Under the pieces are notes generated by a model that was not told the DNA's origin, searched no databases, and worked only from the letters and a program-made list of their open reading frames with translations. The position numbers and the translations under genes were made by a program. A stretch of 64,000 bases of DNA from Microcella sp. (GTDB lineage Bacteria > Actinomycetota > Actinomycetes > Actinomycetales > Microbacteriaceae), in NCBI RefSeq assembly GCF_025808395.1, contig NZ_CP075524.1, positions 1,612,001 through 1,676,000 of the forward strand, given 5' to 3'. Below are positions 32,937 to 40,593 of this stretch, in pieces (position 1 is the first letter of the stretch; every line of letters begins with the position of its first letter).

Positions 32937-34087
32937 GTGCGTGCCTTCAGGGGAGTCGGTGCCGGCTGGTCGACGCGCGGCAGGCGGATGGTGAACGTAG
33001 AGCCACGGCCGGGTTGCGACCAGACCCGAACATCGCCGCCGTGGTTCTGCACCACGTGCTTGACGATGCTCAAGCCCAGCCCTGTGCCGCCCGTGGCGCG
33101 AGAGCGAGCCTGATCGACTCTGAAGAAGCGCTCGAAGACGCGGTCGAGCTCGTCTTCGGGAATACCGATGCCCTGGTCGGTGACGGCGATCTCGATGATG
33201 TCGTCGGTGGCGATGACCCCCACCCCCACGCGCGAGGGCGAGGGCGAGTACTGCACGGCGTTCGCGATGAGGTTGTGCACCGCGGTGATGAGCATGGTCT
33301 CATCGCCCCACACCCGCAGGCCGCGCTCGCCGCCGCTCGCGAGGGTGATGCGGTGGGCGTCTGCCAGCACGCGGTTCTGGTCGATCGCCGCCGCGACCAC
33401 CGCGTCGATCTCGACCATCTCAGGATGGCTGAGGGCGTCTTTGGCCTGCAGTCGAGACAACTCGATGATCTCTTGCGTCATGCTCGCGAGCCGCTCTGAC
33501 TCTTTGTGGAGCTGGTCGGCGAAGCGTCGCACCTGCACCGGATCTTCGGCGGCGTGGCCGAGCGCCTCGCTCAGCAGACCGATCGCCCCGATCGGAGTCT
33601 TCAACTCGTGGCTGATGTTGGCGACGAAGTCTCGACGCACCGCGTCGAGCCGATGAGATTCGGTGCGGTCTTCGGCGAGCAGCAGCACGAAACGGCTGCC
33701 CAGACGGGCGACCCGCACCGAGAGGTGCAGGGCCGCGTCGCCCAGGGGCCCGCGGCTCAACTCGACCTCTTCGGTGAGCGGCTCGCCGCTGCGTCGCACT
33801 CGCTCGACCAGCTCGACCAGTCGAGCGTGCACGAGCGTGCGGTGCCAGACCAGCCCGAGGGCCAGGGCGCCGGGCGAGGCCTTCACGACACTGTTGCTGT
33901 AGTCGAGCACGACCCCGGCAGACTCGAGCGCCTCGACCACTTGGTCGACCCCATCGGGCACCGTGGTCGACGCCACCTCGGCGGCCATTCGCCCCCGCCG
34001 AGCCGCCGCCACGACGGTCGCGACGGCTCCCGCCCCGATCGTCACCCCGAGGGTGAGAGCGAGGGGCACGAGCAGTGCCGAGTCCAT
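32933..34087 (-). CDS. senX3: Sensor histidine kinase, SenX3-like
   Basis: A 384-residue kinase. One N-terminal membrane segment (about residues 4-30) is followed by a PAS-like region. The dimerisation helix carries the phosphorylated His in VANISHELKTPIGA, and the ATPase domain has NAVQYSPSP, DQGIGIPEDELDRVF and GGTGLGLSIVKHV. It senses phosphate shortage, with PhoU and the Pst importer as likely partners. I start at ATG 34087; a 26-residue extension would lie in the promoter region. The stop overlaps the regX3 start (ATGA). Confidence 0.92.
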   Translation of the reverse strand: MDSALLVPLALTLGVTIGAGAVATVVAAARRGRMAAEVASTTVPDGVDQVVEALESAGVVLDYSNSVVKASPGALALGLVWHRTLVHARLVELVERVRRSGEPLTEEVELSRGPLGDAALHLSVRVARLGSRFVLLLAEDRTESHRLDAVRRDFVANISHELKTPIGAIGLLSEALGHAAEDPVQVRRFADQLHKESERLASMTQEIIELSRLQAKDALSHPEMVEIDAVVAAAIDQNRVLADAHRITLASGGERGLRVWGDETMLITAVHNLIANAVQYSPSPSRVGVGVIATDDIIEIAVTDQGIGIPEDELDRVFERFFRVDQARSRATGGTGLGLSIVKHVVQNHGGDVRVWSQPGRGSTFTIRLPRVDQPAPTPLKART

Positions 34088-34159
34088 GAGCACTAGATTA
34101 GTGACCGGGTGAGCGTCGAAAAGCCGTGATGCGACCGCAATCGGCACCGAAGACCCAGA

Positions 34160-34188
34160 GTTCACCTGTGGGCCACGTACCGTTCACC
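34160..34188. promoter_or_regulatory. PHO box between senX3 and phoU
   Basis: GTTCACC occurs at 34160-34166 and again at 34182-34188, exactly 22 bp apart, that is two 11-bp units with a degenerate middle unit (GGCCACG). This direct-repeat spacing is typical of actinobacterial phosphate-regulator sites. It lies 73 bp from senX3 and 62 bp from phoU and may serve both. Confidence 0.6.
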
Positions 34189-34249
34189 GCCGAACGGGAC
34201 TGTGAAGGGGACTGCGACAGTGCCCCACCAGAAATGAGGATGTACTCCA

Positions 34250-34903
34250 ATGCGCGAAGTATTCCAGCAAGAGTTGCGCGAGGTGCGCGAGCGCCTCGTC
34301 GAGATCGCGGGCCTCGTCGCCGACTCGATCGACAATGCGACCCGCGCCTTCAACGAGTCGAACGTCTCGCTCGCCGAGACCGTCATCAGCGATGACGCCA
34401 AGATCGACGCCGCCGCCGCCGAGCTCGACGAGCTGGCCATCAACATTCTCGCCCGCCAGCAGCCCGTCGCGCGCGACCTGCGCGTCGTCGTGAGCGCGCT
34501 GCGCATCAGTGCATCGCTCGAGCGCATGGGCGACATGTCAGAGCACATCGCGCAGCTCGCCCGCTACCGCTTTCCTGACAAGGTGGTGCCCAAGAGCCTG
34601 CGCGGCACCTTCAAAGAGATGGGCGCTCTCGACGTCGAGATCGCGCGCAAGCTCGTCGAGCTGCTCGAGACCGAAGACCTCTCGATCGCCGAATACATTC
34701 GCGATGAAGACGACAAGATCGACGCGCTGCACCTCAGCGTGTTCGACAAGGTGCTCGGCGAGAGCTGGAAGGGCGAAGCCGTCGACACCGTCGACGCGAC
34801 GCTCGCCTCCCGCTACCACGAGCGGTTCGCCGACCACGCCGTGTCGATCGCCAAGAAGGTGCAGTACCTCGCGACCGGCGACTGGGTTCAGGCCGACGAC
34901 TGA
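34250..34903 (+). CDS. phoU: Phosphate signalling protein PhoU
   Basis: A 217-residue all-helical protein with two repeated three-helix units. Each carries the metal-cluster motif E-x-x-x-D: SLERMGDMSEHIAQLA near 90 and YHERFADHAVSIAKK near 192. PhoU links the Pst importer to the SenX3 kinase and keeps phosphate-starvation genes off when phosphate is plentiful. It is divergent from senX3-regX3 with a PHO box between. It ends 3 bp from the convergent gpmA. Confidence 0.94.
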   Translation: MREVFQQELREVRERLVEIAGLVADSIDNATRAFNESNVSLAETVISDDAKIDAAAAELDELAINILARQQPVARDLRVVVSALRISASLERMGDMSEHIAQLARYRFPDKVVPKSLRGTFKEMGALDVEIARKLVELLETEDLSIAEYIRDEDDKIDALHLSVFDKVLGESWKGEAVDTVDATLASRYHERFADHAVSIAKKVQYLATGDWVQADD

Positions 34904-34906
34904 GCC

Positions 34907-35650
34907 CTACTTCTTGCCCTGCGCCGCCACGGCAGCCGCACCGGCCGCCGCAGCTTCTGGGTCGAGGTACTCGGCCGGCTTCACGGGCATGAAGTCGTCG
35001 CCCAGCTCGTAGACGAGCGGAATGCCCGTCGGAATGTTGAGCTCGGCGATCGCGCCATCGGCGATGCCATCGAGGTGCTTCACGAGCGCCCGCAGCGAAT
35101 TGCCGTGCGCCACCACGAGCACCGTTCGGCCCTCGGCAAGATCGCGTGTGATGTCGCTCTGCCAGTAGGGGAGCATCCGGTCGATGACCAGCTTGAGGCT
35201 CTCAGTGCGCGGCACCTCGCCGTCGATGTCTGCGTAGCGCACGTCGTGCACCTGGCTGTACTCGGCGTCGTCGTCGAGCGGAGGCGGCGGCGTATCGAAG
35301 CTGCGCCGCCACGTCATGAAGAGCTCTTCGCCGTGCTGCGCGAGCGTCTCGGCCTTGTTGAGCCCCTGCAGCGAGCCGTAGTGCCGCTCGTTGAGGCGCC
35401 AGCTGCGCTTGACCGGCAGCCAGTCGAGGTCGGCCACCTCGAGCGCCAGATTCGCGGTGTGAATCGCTCGCTTCAGCAGGCTCGTGTAGAGCATCGTCGG
35501 AGCCAGGCCCGACTCGGCGATCAGCTCGCCGGCGCGCCGCGCCTCGACCCTGCCCTGCTCGGTGAGCCCCACGTCGACCCAGCCGGTGAAGATGTTCTTC
35601 TCGTTCCAGACAGAGTGGCCGTGGCGAAGCAAGATCAGCGTGTGCGTCAT
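34907..35650 (-). CDS. gpmA: 2,3-bisphosphoglycerate-dependent phosphoglycerate mutase
   Basis: A 247-residue glycolytic enzyme interconverting 3- and 2-phosphoglycerate. The phospho-His motif LLRHGHSVWNEKNIFTGW is at residues 7-24, ERHYGSLQGLNKAE near 90 and VVAHGNSLRALVKHL near 183. The C-terminus is an Ala-rich tail. A minus-strand TAGGCT hexamer at 35657-35662 is placed as for a leaderless transcript, though GGAGGC could also serve as ribosome site. Confidence 0.95.
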   Translation of the reverse strand: MTHTLILLRHGHSVWNEKNIFTGWVDVGLTEQGRVEARRAGELIAESGLAPTMLYTSLLKRAIHTANLALEVADLDWLPVKRSWRLNERHYGSLQGLNKAETLAQHGEELFMTWRRSFDTPPPPLDDDAEYSQVHDVRYADIDGEVPRTESLKLVIDRMLPYWQSDITRDLAEGRTVLVVAHGNSLRALVKHLDGIADGAIAELNIPTGIPLVYELGDDFMPVKPAEYLDPEAAAAGAAAVAAQGKK

Positions 35651-35690
35651 GCCTCCAGCCTAGCGAGCGGCGCCGCGCGAGAATGAGCGC

Positions 35691-36491
35691 ATGGTTGAGG
35701 GGCACATCACGCGCGGCACCACCGGCGTGAACCGACTGCGCCGCATCGACCGTTTCATCGCCGCGCACCCCGCCCTGCGTCGCGCGACCGACCCGCTCGT
35801 CGTCGACCTCGGCTACGGCGCAGCGCACTGGACCCCCCTCGAACTGCTCGAACGGCTGCGCCCCGTGCGCCCCGACGTGCGCGTGGTCGGCATCGAGATC
35901 GACCCCGAGCGGGTGCGCGCTGCCGCCGCCTATGCGCAGGATGGGCTCAGTTTTCGACGCGGCGGCTTCGAGATACCCCTCGACGCGGATGCCCGGCCGG
36001 CCGTCATCCGCGCCGCCAACGTGCTGCGGCAGTACGACGAAGCCGATGTGCCCGCGGCGTGGGCGCTCATGCAGTCGCGGCTGCAGCCCGGCGGGCTGCT
36101 GCTCGACGCGACGTGCAACGAAGTCGGACGCGTCGCGAGCTGGGTGTCGCTCGACCCCGACGGCCCGCGCACGCTCACGGTGTCGCTGCACCTGGCCTCG
36201 GTCGAGCATCCCTCGATCGTGGCCGAACGGCTGCCGAAGGCGCTCATCCATCGCAATGTGCCCGGCGAGGGGGTGCACGCGCTGCTGCGCGAACTCGACG
36301 CGCAGTGGGCGCGCAACGCCCCGCTCGCCACCTTCTCGCCCCGGCAGCGGTTCATCGCCGCGGTGCGCGGGCTGCGCGATGCCGGGTGGCCCGTGCGCGG
36401 CGGCGTCGCCCGCTGGAGGCTCGGCGAGCTGACCGTCGACTGGTCTGCCGTCGCGCCCGGTGCCCGCACTCGGCAGACTCCCGAACTGTAG
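35691..36491 (+). CDS. SAM-dependent methyltransferase-like protein
   Basis: A 266-residue protein with a class I methyltransferase core: motif I LVVDLGYGAAHWTPLEL near residue 40, the acidic strand end VVGIEIDPERV near 68, and ANVLRQYDEADV. The segment LQPGGLLLDATCNEVGR resembles the strand-4 region of the fold. The substrate is unknown. It is often found beside gpmA/phoU in actinomycetes, from memory. The last six codons form one arm of a 21-bp inverted repeat. Confidence 0.78.
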   Translation: MVEGHITRGTTGVNRLRRIDRFIAAHPALRRATDPLVVDLGYGAAHWTPLELLERLRPVRPDVRVVGIEIDPERVRAAAAYAQDGLSFRRGGFEIPLDADARPAVIRAANVLRQYDEADVPAAWALMQSRLQPGGLLLDATCNEVGRVASWVSLDPDGPRTLTVSLHLASVEHPSIVAERLPKALIHRNVPGEGVHALLRELDAQWARNAPLATFSPRQRFIAAVRGLRDAGWPVRGGVARWRLGELTVDWSAVAPGARTRQTPEL

Positions 36492-36539
36492 GAAGCCGCC
36501 GAGGTCGCGCTCGACAGGTTCCTACACTTCGGGAGTCTG
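36474..36539. repeat. 21-bp inverted repeat at convergent gene ends, possible terminator
   Basis: The left arm at 36474-36494 and the right arm at 36519-36539 are reverse complements with one mismatch (CAGACTCCCGAACTGTAGGA against its mirror), with a 24-bp loop. The left arm covers the final codons and stop of the methyltransferase gene. The stem is far longer than a usual terminator and has no U-tract. It lies between convergent genes, so termination is likely. Confidence 0.6.
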
Positions 36540-36617
36540 GTGAAGGTGCACCGTGCGTACCGGGCAGCGGAGCCGGGCCTCACGCTCGACGGCCCCCGGG
36601 GCGGCAGTCAGCACACC

Positions 36618-37718
36618 TTAGAGCGGGGGCAGCAGGGCGCGCGCCTCATCGGGCGGCAGGCCAAGGTGCACGAGCGTGTCGAACACGAGGGGGCGCAGCA
36701 GCACGATGACCACCTGGTCGGCGACCCCGTCGACGGCCGCGGGAGTGCACCGGCCGGCGAGCACCGTGGCGACTCCGCGGGCGGCATACCGCGCCGCCTC
36801 GTCGTCTCGACTGCGGCCGAGCAGCCGCACCACGGCGGCCGCCGAGTCGACGAGCTCGGCCAGCAGCGGGCGGGGGCCGCCGTCGCGCACGAGCACGTCG
36901 ACGCGACGCGCGATCGCGCGCACGTGCCGCGTCGTCAGGTCGGCGACGCCGAGCAGCCGTTGCTCGTCGGCCAGTCGCGCGCGGCGCGATCGCAGCCAGG
37001 GCGACACGGCGGCCACACCGCGCGCGCTCTCGAGCGAGTGACCCCACTCGTCGAGAAGCGACTGCGTGCGGCGACTGCGGGCGAGGGCCAGTTCGGCCGC
37101 CGCGGGGTCGGCCGACCGGAGGGCGTCGCGCACCCCCGTGAGCGCCTGATCGAGCAGCGAGAAGAGGGCGGTGCCTTCGCCGCGCTGGCGCACGAGGTCG
37201 AAGCGCGGGATGAGCGCGGTGACGAGCAGCGCCATGATGCCGCCGATGAGCCCGTCGAGGCTGCGAGCGAAGACTCCGCCATCGGGTGCGGGCAGCACGG
37301 CGACGAGCATCGACTGCACGGCGGCCGCGATCGCGAAGGGCGCGGAGGGCGACACCGCCCTGGCGACGATGAGGGTGACGCCGAGTATCACGGCGATCTG
37401 CCAGGCCCCTTGGCCGATCACCTGCACGAGCAGCGCGGCGACGACGATGCCGATGTTGATGCCGACGACGGTCTCGGCGACGCGCCGCGGGGTGGCGTCG
37501 CGCGCGATGCCGAGCGAGATGATCGTCACGGTGACGGCGACGAGCGGCAGCTCGTGCCCGAGCAGGCTGCGGGCGATGAGGTAGGCGGCTGTCGAGGCGA
37601 CGACGATCTGCACGACGGCGGGCAGCGAGCGCACGACGCGGTCGAGCGCGTCGCGAGCATCCATTCGCCGACGGATGCTGCGCTCGAGTCGCCGCAGCGA
37701 ATCACCGTGCCGGCTCAT
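36618..37718 (-). CDS. FUSC-family membrane protein
   Basis: A 366-residue protein. The N-terminal half (about residues 28-170) contains about five to six membrane helices, with LPLVAVTVTIISLGIARDATPRRVAETVVG, split by the family's basic loop. The C-terminal half is soluble and helical, rich in Arg and Ala. FUSC proteins resemble aromatic-acid exporters of the YccS/AaeB kind; transport of an aromatic compound is possible but unproven. It is the last gene of a minus-strand run that starts near 39849. Confidence 0.8.
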   Translation of the reverse strand: MSRHGDSLRRLERSIRRRMDARDALDRVVRSLPAVVQIVVASTAAYLIARSLLGHELPLVAVTVTIISLGIARDATPRRVAETVVGINIGIVVAALLVQVIGQGAWQIAVILGVTLIVARAVSPSAPFAIAAAVQSMLVAVLPAPDGGVFARSLDGLIGGIMALLVTALIPRFDLVRQRGEGTALFSLLDQALTGVRDALRSADPAAAELALARSRRTQSLLDEWGHSLESARGVAAVSPWLRSRRARLADEQRLLGVADLTTRHVRAIARRVDVLVRDGGPRPLLAELVDSAAAVVRLLGRSRDDEAARYAARGVATVLAGRCTPAAVDGVADQVVIVLLRPLVFDTLVHLGLPPDEARALLPPL

Positions 37719-37728
37719 GTCGGCGGCG

Positions 37729-38850
37729 TCAGCTCGGGCGGGTGACGGCGCCGAGGCGCGGAAGGCGCGGAACCCCGGCGGTGGCCCCCGCGTCTGGCGG
37801 CACGATCACCTGCTGCGCTGCGGCGATCGGCACCCCGTCGACCTCGACGGTGAGGGCCGCAGAAGGGTCGAGCGAGCGCTTGACGACGGCGAGCGCAATC
37901 GGCCCGAGCTCGTGGTGCCGAGCGCTCGACGTGACAACGCCGACAGCCGCGCCCTCGAGCATGACAGGGGCGCCGTGCCCGGGCAGCAGGGCGTCTGAGC
38001 CGTCGAGGTGCAGCATGACGAGCCTGCGCGGCGGGTGCCCGAGGTTGTGCACCTTTGCGACGGTCTCTTGACCGCGGTAACAGCCTTTGGCGAGGTGCAC
38101 TGCCGAGCGCAACCAGTCGAGCTCGTGCGGAATCGTGCGGTCGTCGACCTCGGTGCCGAACCGCGGGCGCCACGCTGCGATGCGCAGTGCTTCGAGAGCG
38201 AGCGCCCCCGCCACTGCGAGCGCTGCGGCCCGCACCGCGTCGGCGATCTCGGCGAGGCGTGCACGTTCGACGAGCAGCTCGACGACGTCGAACTGCGCTG
38301 CCGGATGCTCGCTCTCGGCCGCATACTGCCACCCGCCGCTCTGCACCGACACCCAGGGGTCGCGCCAGAGCAGGGGCTGCCCGTTCGGTGCGGCCGGTGC
38401 GACGAGCGGCTCGGCGTCGAGGGGCAGCAGTTGGGCGAGCGTCGCCCACTGCGGCGAGACGTCGGCGACCTCGACGCGCATCATGAACCGCATGCGGTCG
38501 AGCCACGCGGCGAGGGCGGGTGCCGCTGCGCCGTCGACGAGCAGCCAGGCGACCTCGCCGTCGTCGATGACGTGCATGGCGTGCTCGAGCCGCCCGTTCG
38601 GGTCGAGCAGCAGCGTCTCGGCCGACTGGCCGGGGGCAAGTGATGTCAGCGACTGCGAGGTGAGCGAGTCGAGCCAGGTGAGGCGGTCGGGGCCGGTGAC
38701 GGTGACGACGCCGCGGTCGCTGAGGTCGACGATGGCACGGCCGGCGGCGAGCATCCGCTGCTCTGCGACGGGGTCGCCGTAGTGGTCGGCGACGATGCCG
38801 TTCGCGCCCGCGACGGCGGCCGGCAGACTCAGCAGGGCGCTACTCGGCAC
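37729..38850 (-). CDS. ygfZ: YgfZ/GcvT-domain folate-binding protein
   Basis: A 373-residue protein of the glycine-cleavage T-protein fold. The family signature K-G-C-Y-x-G-Q-E appears as AKGCYRGQETVAKVH near residue 250. YgfZ-type proteins use folate to support iron-sulfur cluster assembly or repair. Family length is typical. Its start overlaps the end of the nitrobindin-like gene by 11 bases and it lies 10 bp before the FUSC gene, so all three are probably one unit. Confidence 0.9.
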   Translation of the reverse strand: MPSSALLSLPAAVAGANGIVADHYGDPVAEQRMLAAGRAIVDLSDRGVVTVTGPDRLTWLDSLTSQSLTSLAPGQSAETLLLDPNGRLEHAMHVIDDGEVAWLLVDGAAAPALAAWLDRMRFMMRVEVADVSPQWATLAQLLPLDAEPLVAPAAPNGQPLLWRDPWVSVQSGGWQYAAESEHPAAQFDVVELLVERARLAEIADAVRAAALAVAGALALEALRIAAWRPRFGTEVDDRTIPHELDWLRSAVHLAKGCYRGQETVAKVHNLGHPPRRLVMLHLDGSDALLPGHGAPVMLEGAAVGVVTSSARHHELGPIALAVVKRSLDPSAALTVEVDGVPIAAAQQVIVPPDAGATAGVPRLPRLGAVTRPS

Positions 38851-39436
38851 GATGCAGGGTTCCTGAAGCGTGGGTGCGCAGGTCGTTGCCGAGGGCGGCG
38901 ATATCCCAAGCCCACAGCAGCTTGCCGTCGACGAGCCCGTAGAGGCGCGTGGCGGCCGAGTAGTCTTTGGCGCTCGCCGAGCGCATGACGGCGTCGGTCT
39001 GCAGATCGATGCGGGCGTCGCCGACGTGGCCGAGGTAGAGCTCGCTGACCCCGCCGGGGTGGATGAGCGCCACCTCGACCTCGAAGCCGCCCTGCGGCGA
39101 GCGCAGCGTCTCGACCTCGTCGGCGGTGGCGAAGGGCCGAGCGCCCTCCCCCGGCAGCATGCCGGGGCCGGGGTCGCCGGGCTGCGACGGCCTGTGCAGA
39201 CGCCAGTAGCCGGCTTCGGCGTTGAGGGGCGTGTTGTCGTCGTCGAGCAGCCACGTCGTCGACGCGTAGTTCAGGTAGTTGAGCCCGTCGTGACTGAAGC
39301 TGACCCGCTGGCCGAACTCGTGCTCGCGAACGCGGTCGCCGTCACGGTAGTGCACCACTCCGGTGCCGTCCCAGACGCCGACGAGCCACGCGAGGGGCGC
39401 GAGCTCGGCTGGCAGGCTCGTGTCGAGTGAGAACAC
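38840..39436 (-). CDS. FABP/nitrobindin-like heme-binding beta-barrel protein
   Basis: A protein of about 198 residues with the nitrobindin signature GVWDGTGVVHY near residue 20 and alternating beta strands to the C-terminus, which ends THASGTLHRAE with a His that could ligate heme. Nitrobindins bind ferric heme and can isomerise peroxynitrite. The start is uncertain: I chose GTG 39436 because it begins just before the conserved domain and 14 bp after the preceding small gene. The same frame stays open to 39883 without family-like sequence. Confidence 0.82.
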   Translation of the reverse strand: MFSLDTSLPAELAPLAWLVGVWDGTGVVHYRDGDRVREHEFGQRVSFSHDGLNYLNYASTTWLLDDDNTPLNAEAGYWRLHRPSQPGDPGPGMLPGEGARPFATADEVETLRSPQGGFEVEVALIHPGGVSELYLGHVGDARIDLQTDAVMRSASAKDYSAATRLYGLVDGKLLWAWDIAALGNDLRTHASGTLHRAE

Positions 39437-39450
39437 GGCGCCGTGCGCGC

Positions 39451-39561
39451 TCAGCGCTGGCCGCGATACAGGTTGACGAGCACCACTGCCGAAACGAATC
39501 CGATCGCGAGCGTCGCCAGCCCGAGCAGGCCGAGGAAGAAGATCTCTAGGGCGAGAAGCAT
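39451..39561 (-). CDS. Small single-span membrane protein, 36 residues
   Basis: ATG at 39561 opens a 36-residue frame: MLLALEIFFLGLLGLATL, then a continued hydrophobic stretch with AVVLVNLYRGQR at the end and a TGA stop. This is one membrane helix with a basic cytoplasmic tail, consistent with positive-inside insertion. It fits exactly between the 92-residue membrane protein (9-bp gap) and the nitrobindin-like gene (14-bp gap), on the same strand. Similar tiny membrane proteins beside ygfZ seem to recur in Microbacteriaceae, from memory. Function unknown. Confidence 0.6.
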   Translation of the reverse strand: MLLALEIFFLGLLGLATLAIGFVSAVVLVNLYRGQR

Positions 39562-39570
39562 GCCGCCAGT

Positions 39571-39849
39571 CTACGATGCCGAGCCGAATGACGCCTGCAC
39601 GAGCAGAGTGGCCGCCGAGGCGATGATCATGAGCACCATGACGCCCGAGATGGTGACGAGCATGCGCATCACGAGGCCGTCTTTCGACTGCAGGCTCACC
39701 TGGATGACGAAGGTCAGCAGCACCGACCCGGCGGCGATGGCGGGCAGCAGCGGCCACCACCCGGTCGGCGAGACCAGCAGGGCGACCACCACGAGCGCCG
39801 CGATCACGGCGAGCCAGACCGGCAGGGCGGTCGCGACGGTGCGAGACAT
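39571..39849 (-). CDS. Small hypothetical membrane protein, three predicted helices
   Basis: A 92-residue protein with hydrophobic segments at about 8-28, 33-52 and 63-87 and a short polar N-terminus. No motif is recognised. It begins a probable minus-strand unit running through the 36-residue protein, the nitrobindin-like gene, ygfZ and FUSC. It is divergent from glnR, with 51 bp between. Confidence 0.65.
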   Translation of the reverse strand: MSRTVATALPVWLAVIAALVVVALLVSPTGWWPLLPAIAAGSVLLTFVIQVSLQSKDGLVMRMLVTISGVMVLMIIASAATLLVQASFGSAS

Positions 39850-39900
39850 GCCCCCATGCTAGGGCGCTTGTAGACTGACGCACGACACCGTGGAGGACGA

Positions 39901-40593
39901 ATGGCTCAGCTGTTGATCCTGACCTCGCAGGTGAACACTGACGTTCTTCCGGCGCTGGGGCTGCTCAGTCATCGGGTGCGCCGCATTCCGGCCGAGCCCG
40001 CTGCGCTCGTCGGCGCGCCTCCGGCCGATGTCATCATCGTCGACGCCAGGGCAGACCTGCAGAGCGCGAAGTCGTTGTGCAAGATTCTGACCGCCACGGG
40101 GGCGGGGTCGCCCATCATCGTGGTGCTCACCGAGGGCGGCCTCACAGCGGTGAACGCCGAGTGGGGCGTCGATGACGTGCTGCTCGACACCGCGGGCCCC
40201 GCCGAGGTGGATGCTCGACTGCGCCTCGCCGTCGGCCGCCAGTCGCGCGACGAGGGGTCGAGCATGATCCGCGCCTCGGGGGTCACGATCGACGAGGCGA
40301 GCTATTCGGCGAAGGTGCACGGCCGCACGCTCGACCTCACGTTCAAAGAGTTCGAGCTGCTGCGGTTCTTCGCCACGCACCCGAGTCGCGTGTTCACGCG
40401 CGAGCAGCTGCTGAGCGAGGTGTGGGGCTATGACTACTTCGGCGGCACCCGCACCGTCGACGTGCACGTGCGGCGCTTGCGCGCCAAGCTCGGCGACATG
40501 GAGTCGCTCATCGGCACGGTGCGCAATGTGGGCTACCGGTTCACGGTGCACGAAGACGACGCCGAGCAGGCCGCGAACCGCGTCGGCGCCTAA
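39901..40593 (+). CDS. glnR: GlnR-type orphan OmpR-family regulator (nitrogen control)
   Basis: A 230-residue protein: a receiver-like N-terminal domain starting MAQLLILTSQVNTDVLPAL, with WGVDDVLLDTAGPAEVDARLRLAVGR as in actinobacterial GlnR, and a winged helix (LDLTFKEFELLRFFATHPSR ... GYRFTV). GlnR lacks a complete phosphorylation pocket and has no partner kinase; it controls ammonium and nitrogen-source genes in streptomycetes and mycobacteria. A TAGACT -10 box at 39871-39876 and a GGAGGA ribosome site precede the ATG. Its stop overlaps the convergent arsA stop. If it also acts on the catabolic island, that would fit a nitrogen-source role, but no evidence for this is visible. Confidence 0.85.
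   Translation: MAQLLILTSQVNTDVLPALGLLSHRVRRIPAEPAALVGAPPADVIIVDARADLQSAKSLCKILTATGAGSPIIVVLTEGGLTAVNAEWGVDDVLLDTAGPAEVDARLRLAVGRQSRDEGSSMIRASGVTIDEASYSAKVHGRTLDLTFKEFELLRFFATHPSRVFTREQLLSEVWGYDYFGGTRTVDVHVRRLRAKLGDMESLIGTVRNVGYRFTVHEDDAEQAANRVGA

Noticed and set aside
34182..34195. GTTCACCGCCGAAC as a possible island-type operator before phoU
   Set aside because: Spacing between arms is wrong for GTTCA-N7-TGAAC; the 22-bp direct repeat of GTTCACC explains it better as a PHO box.
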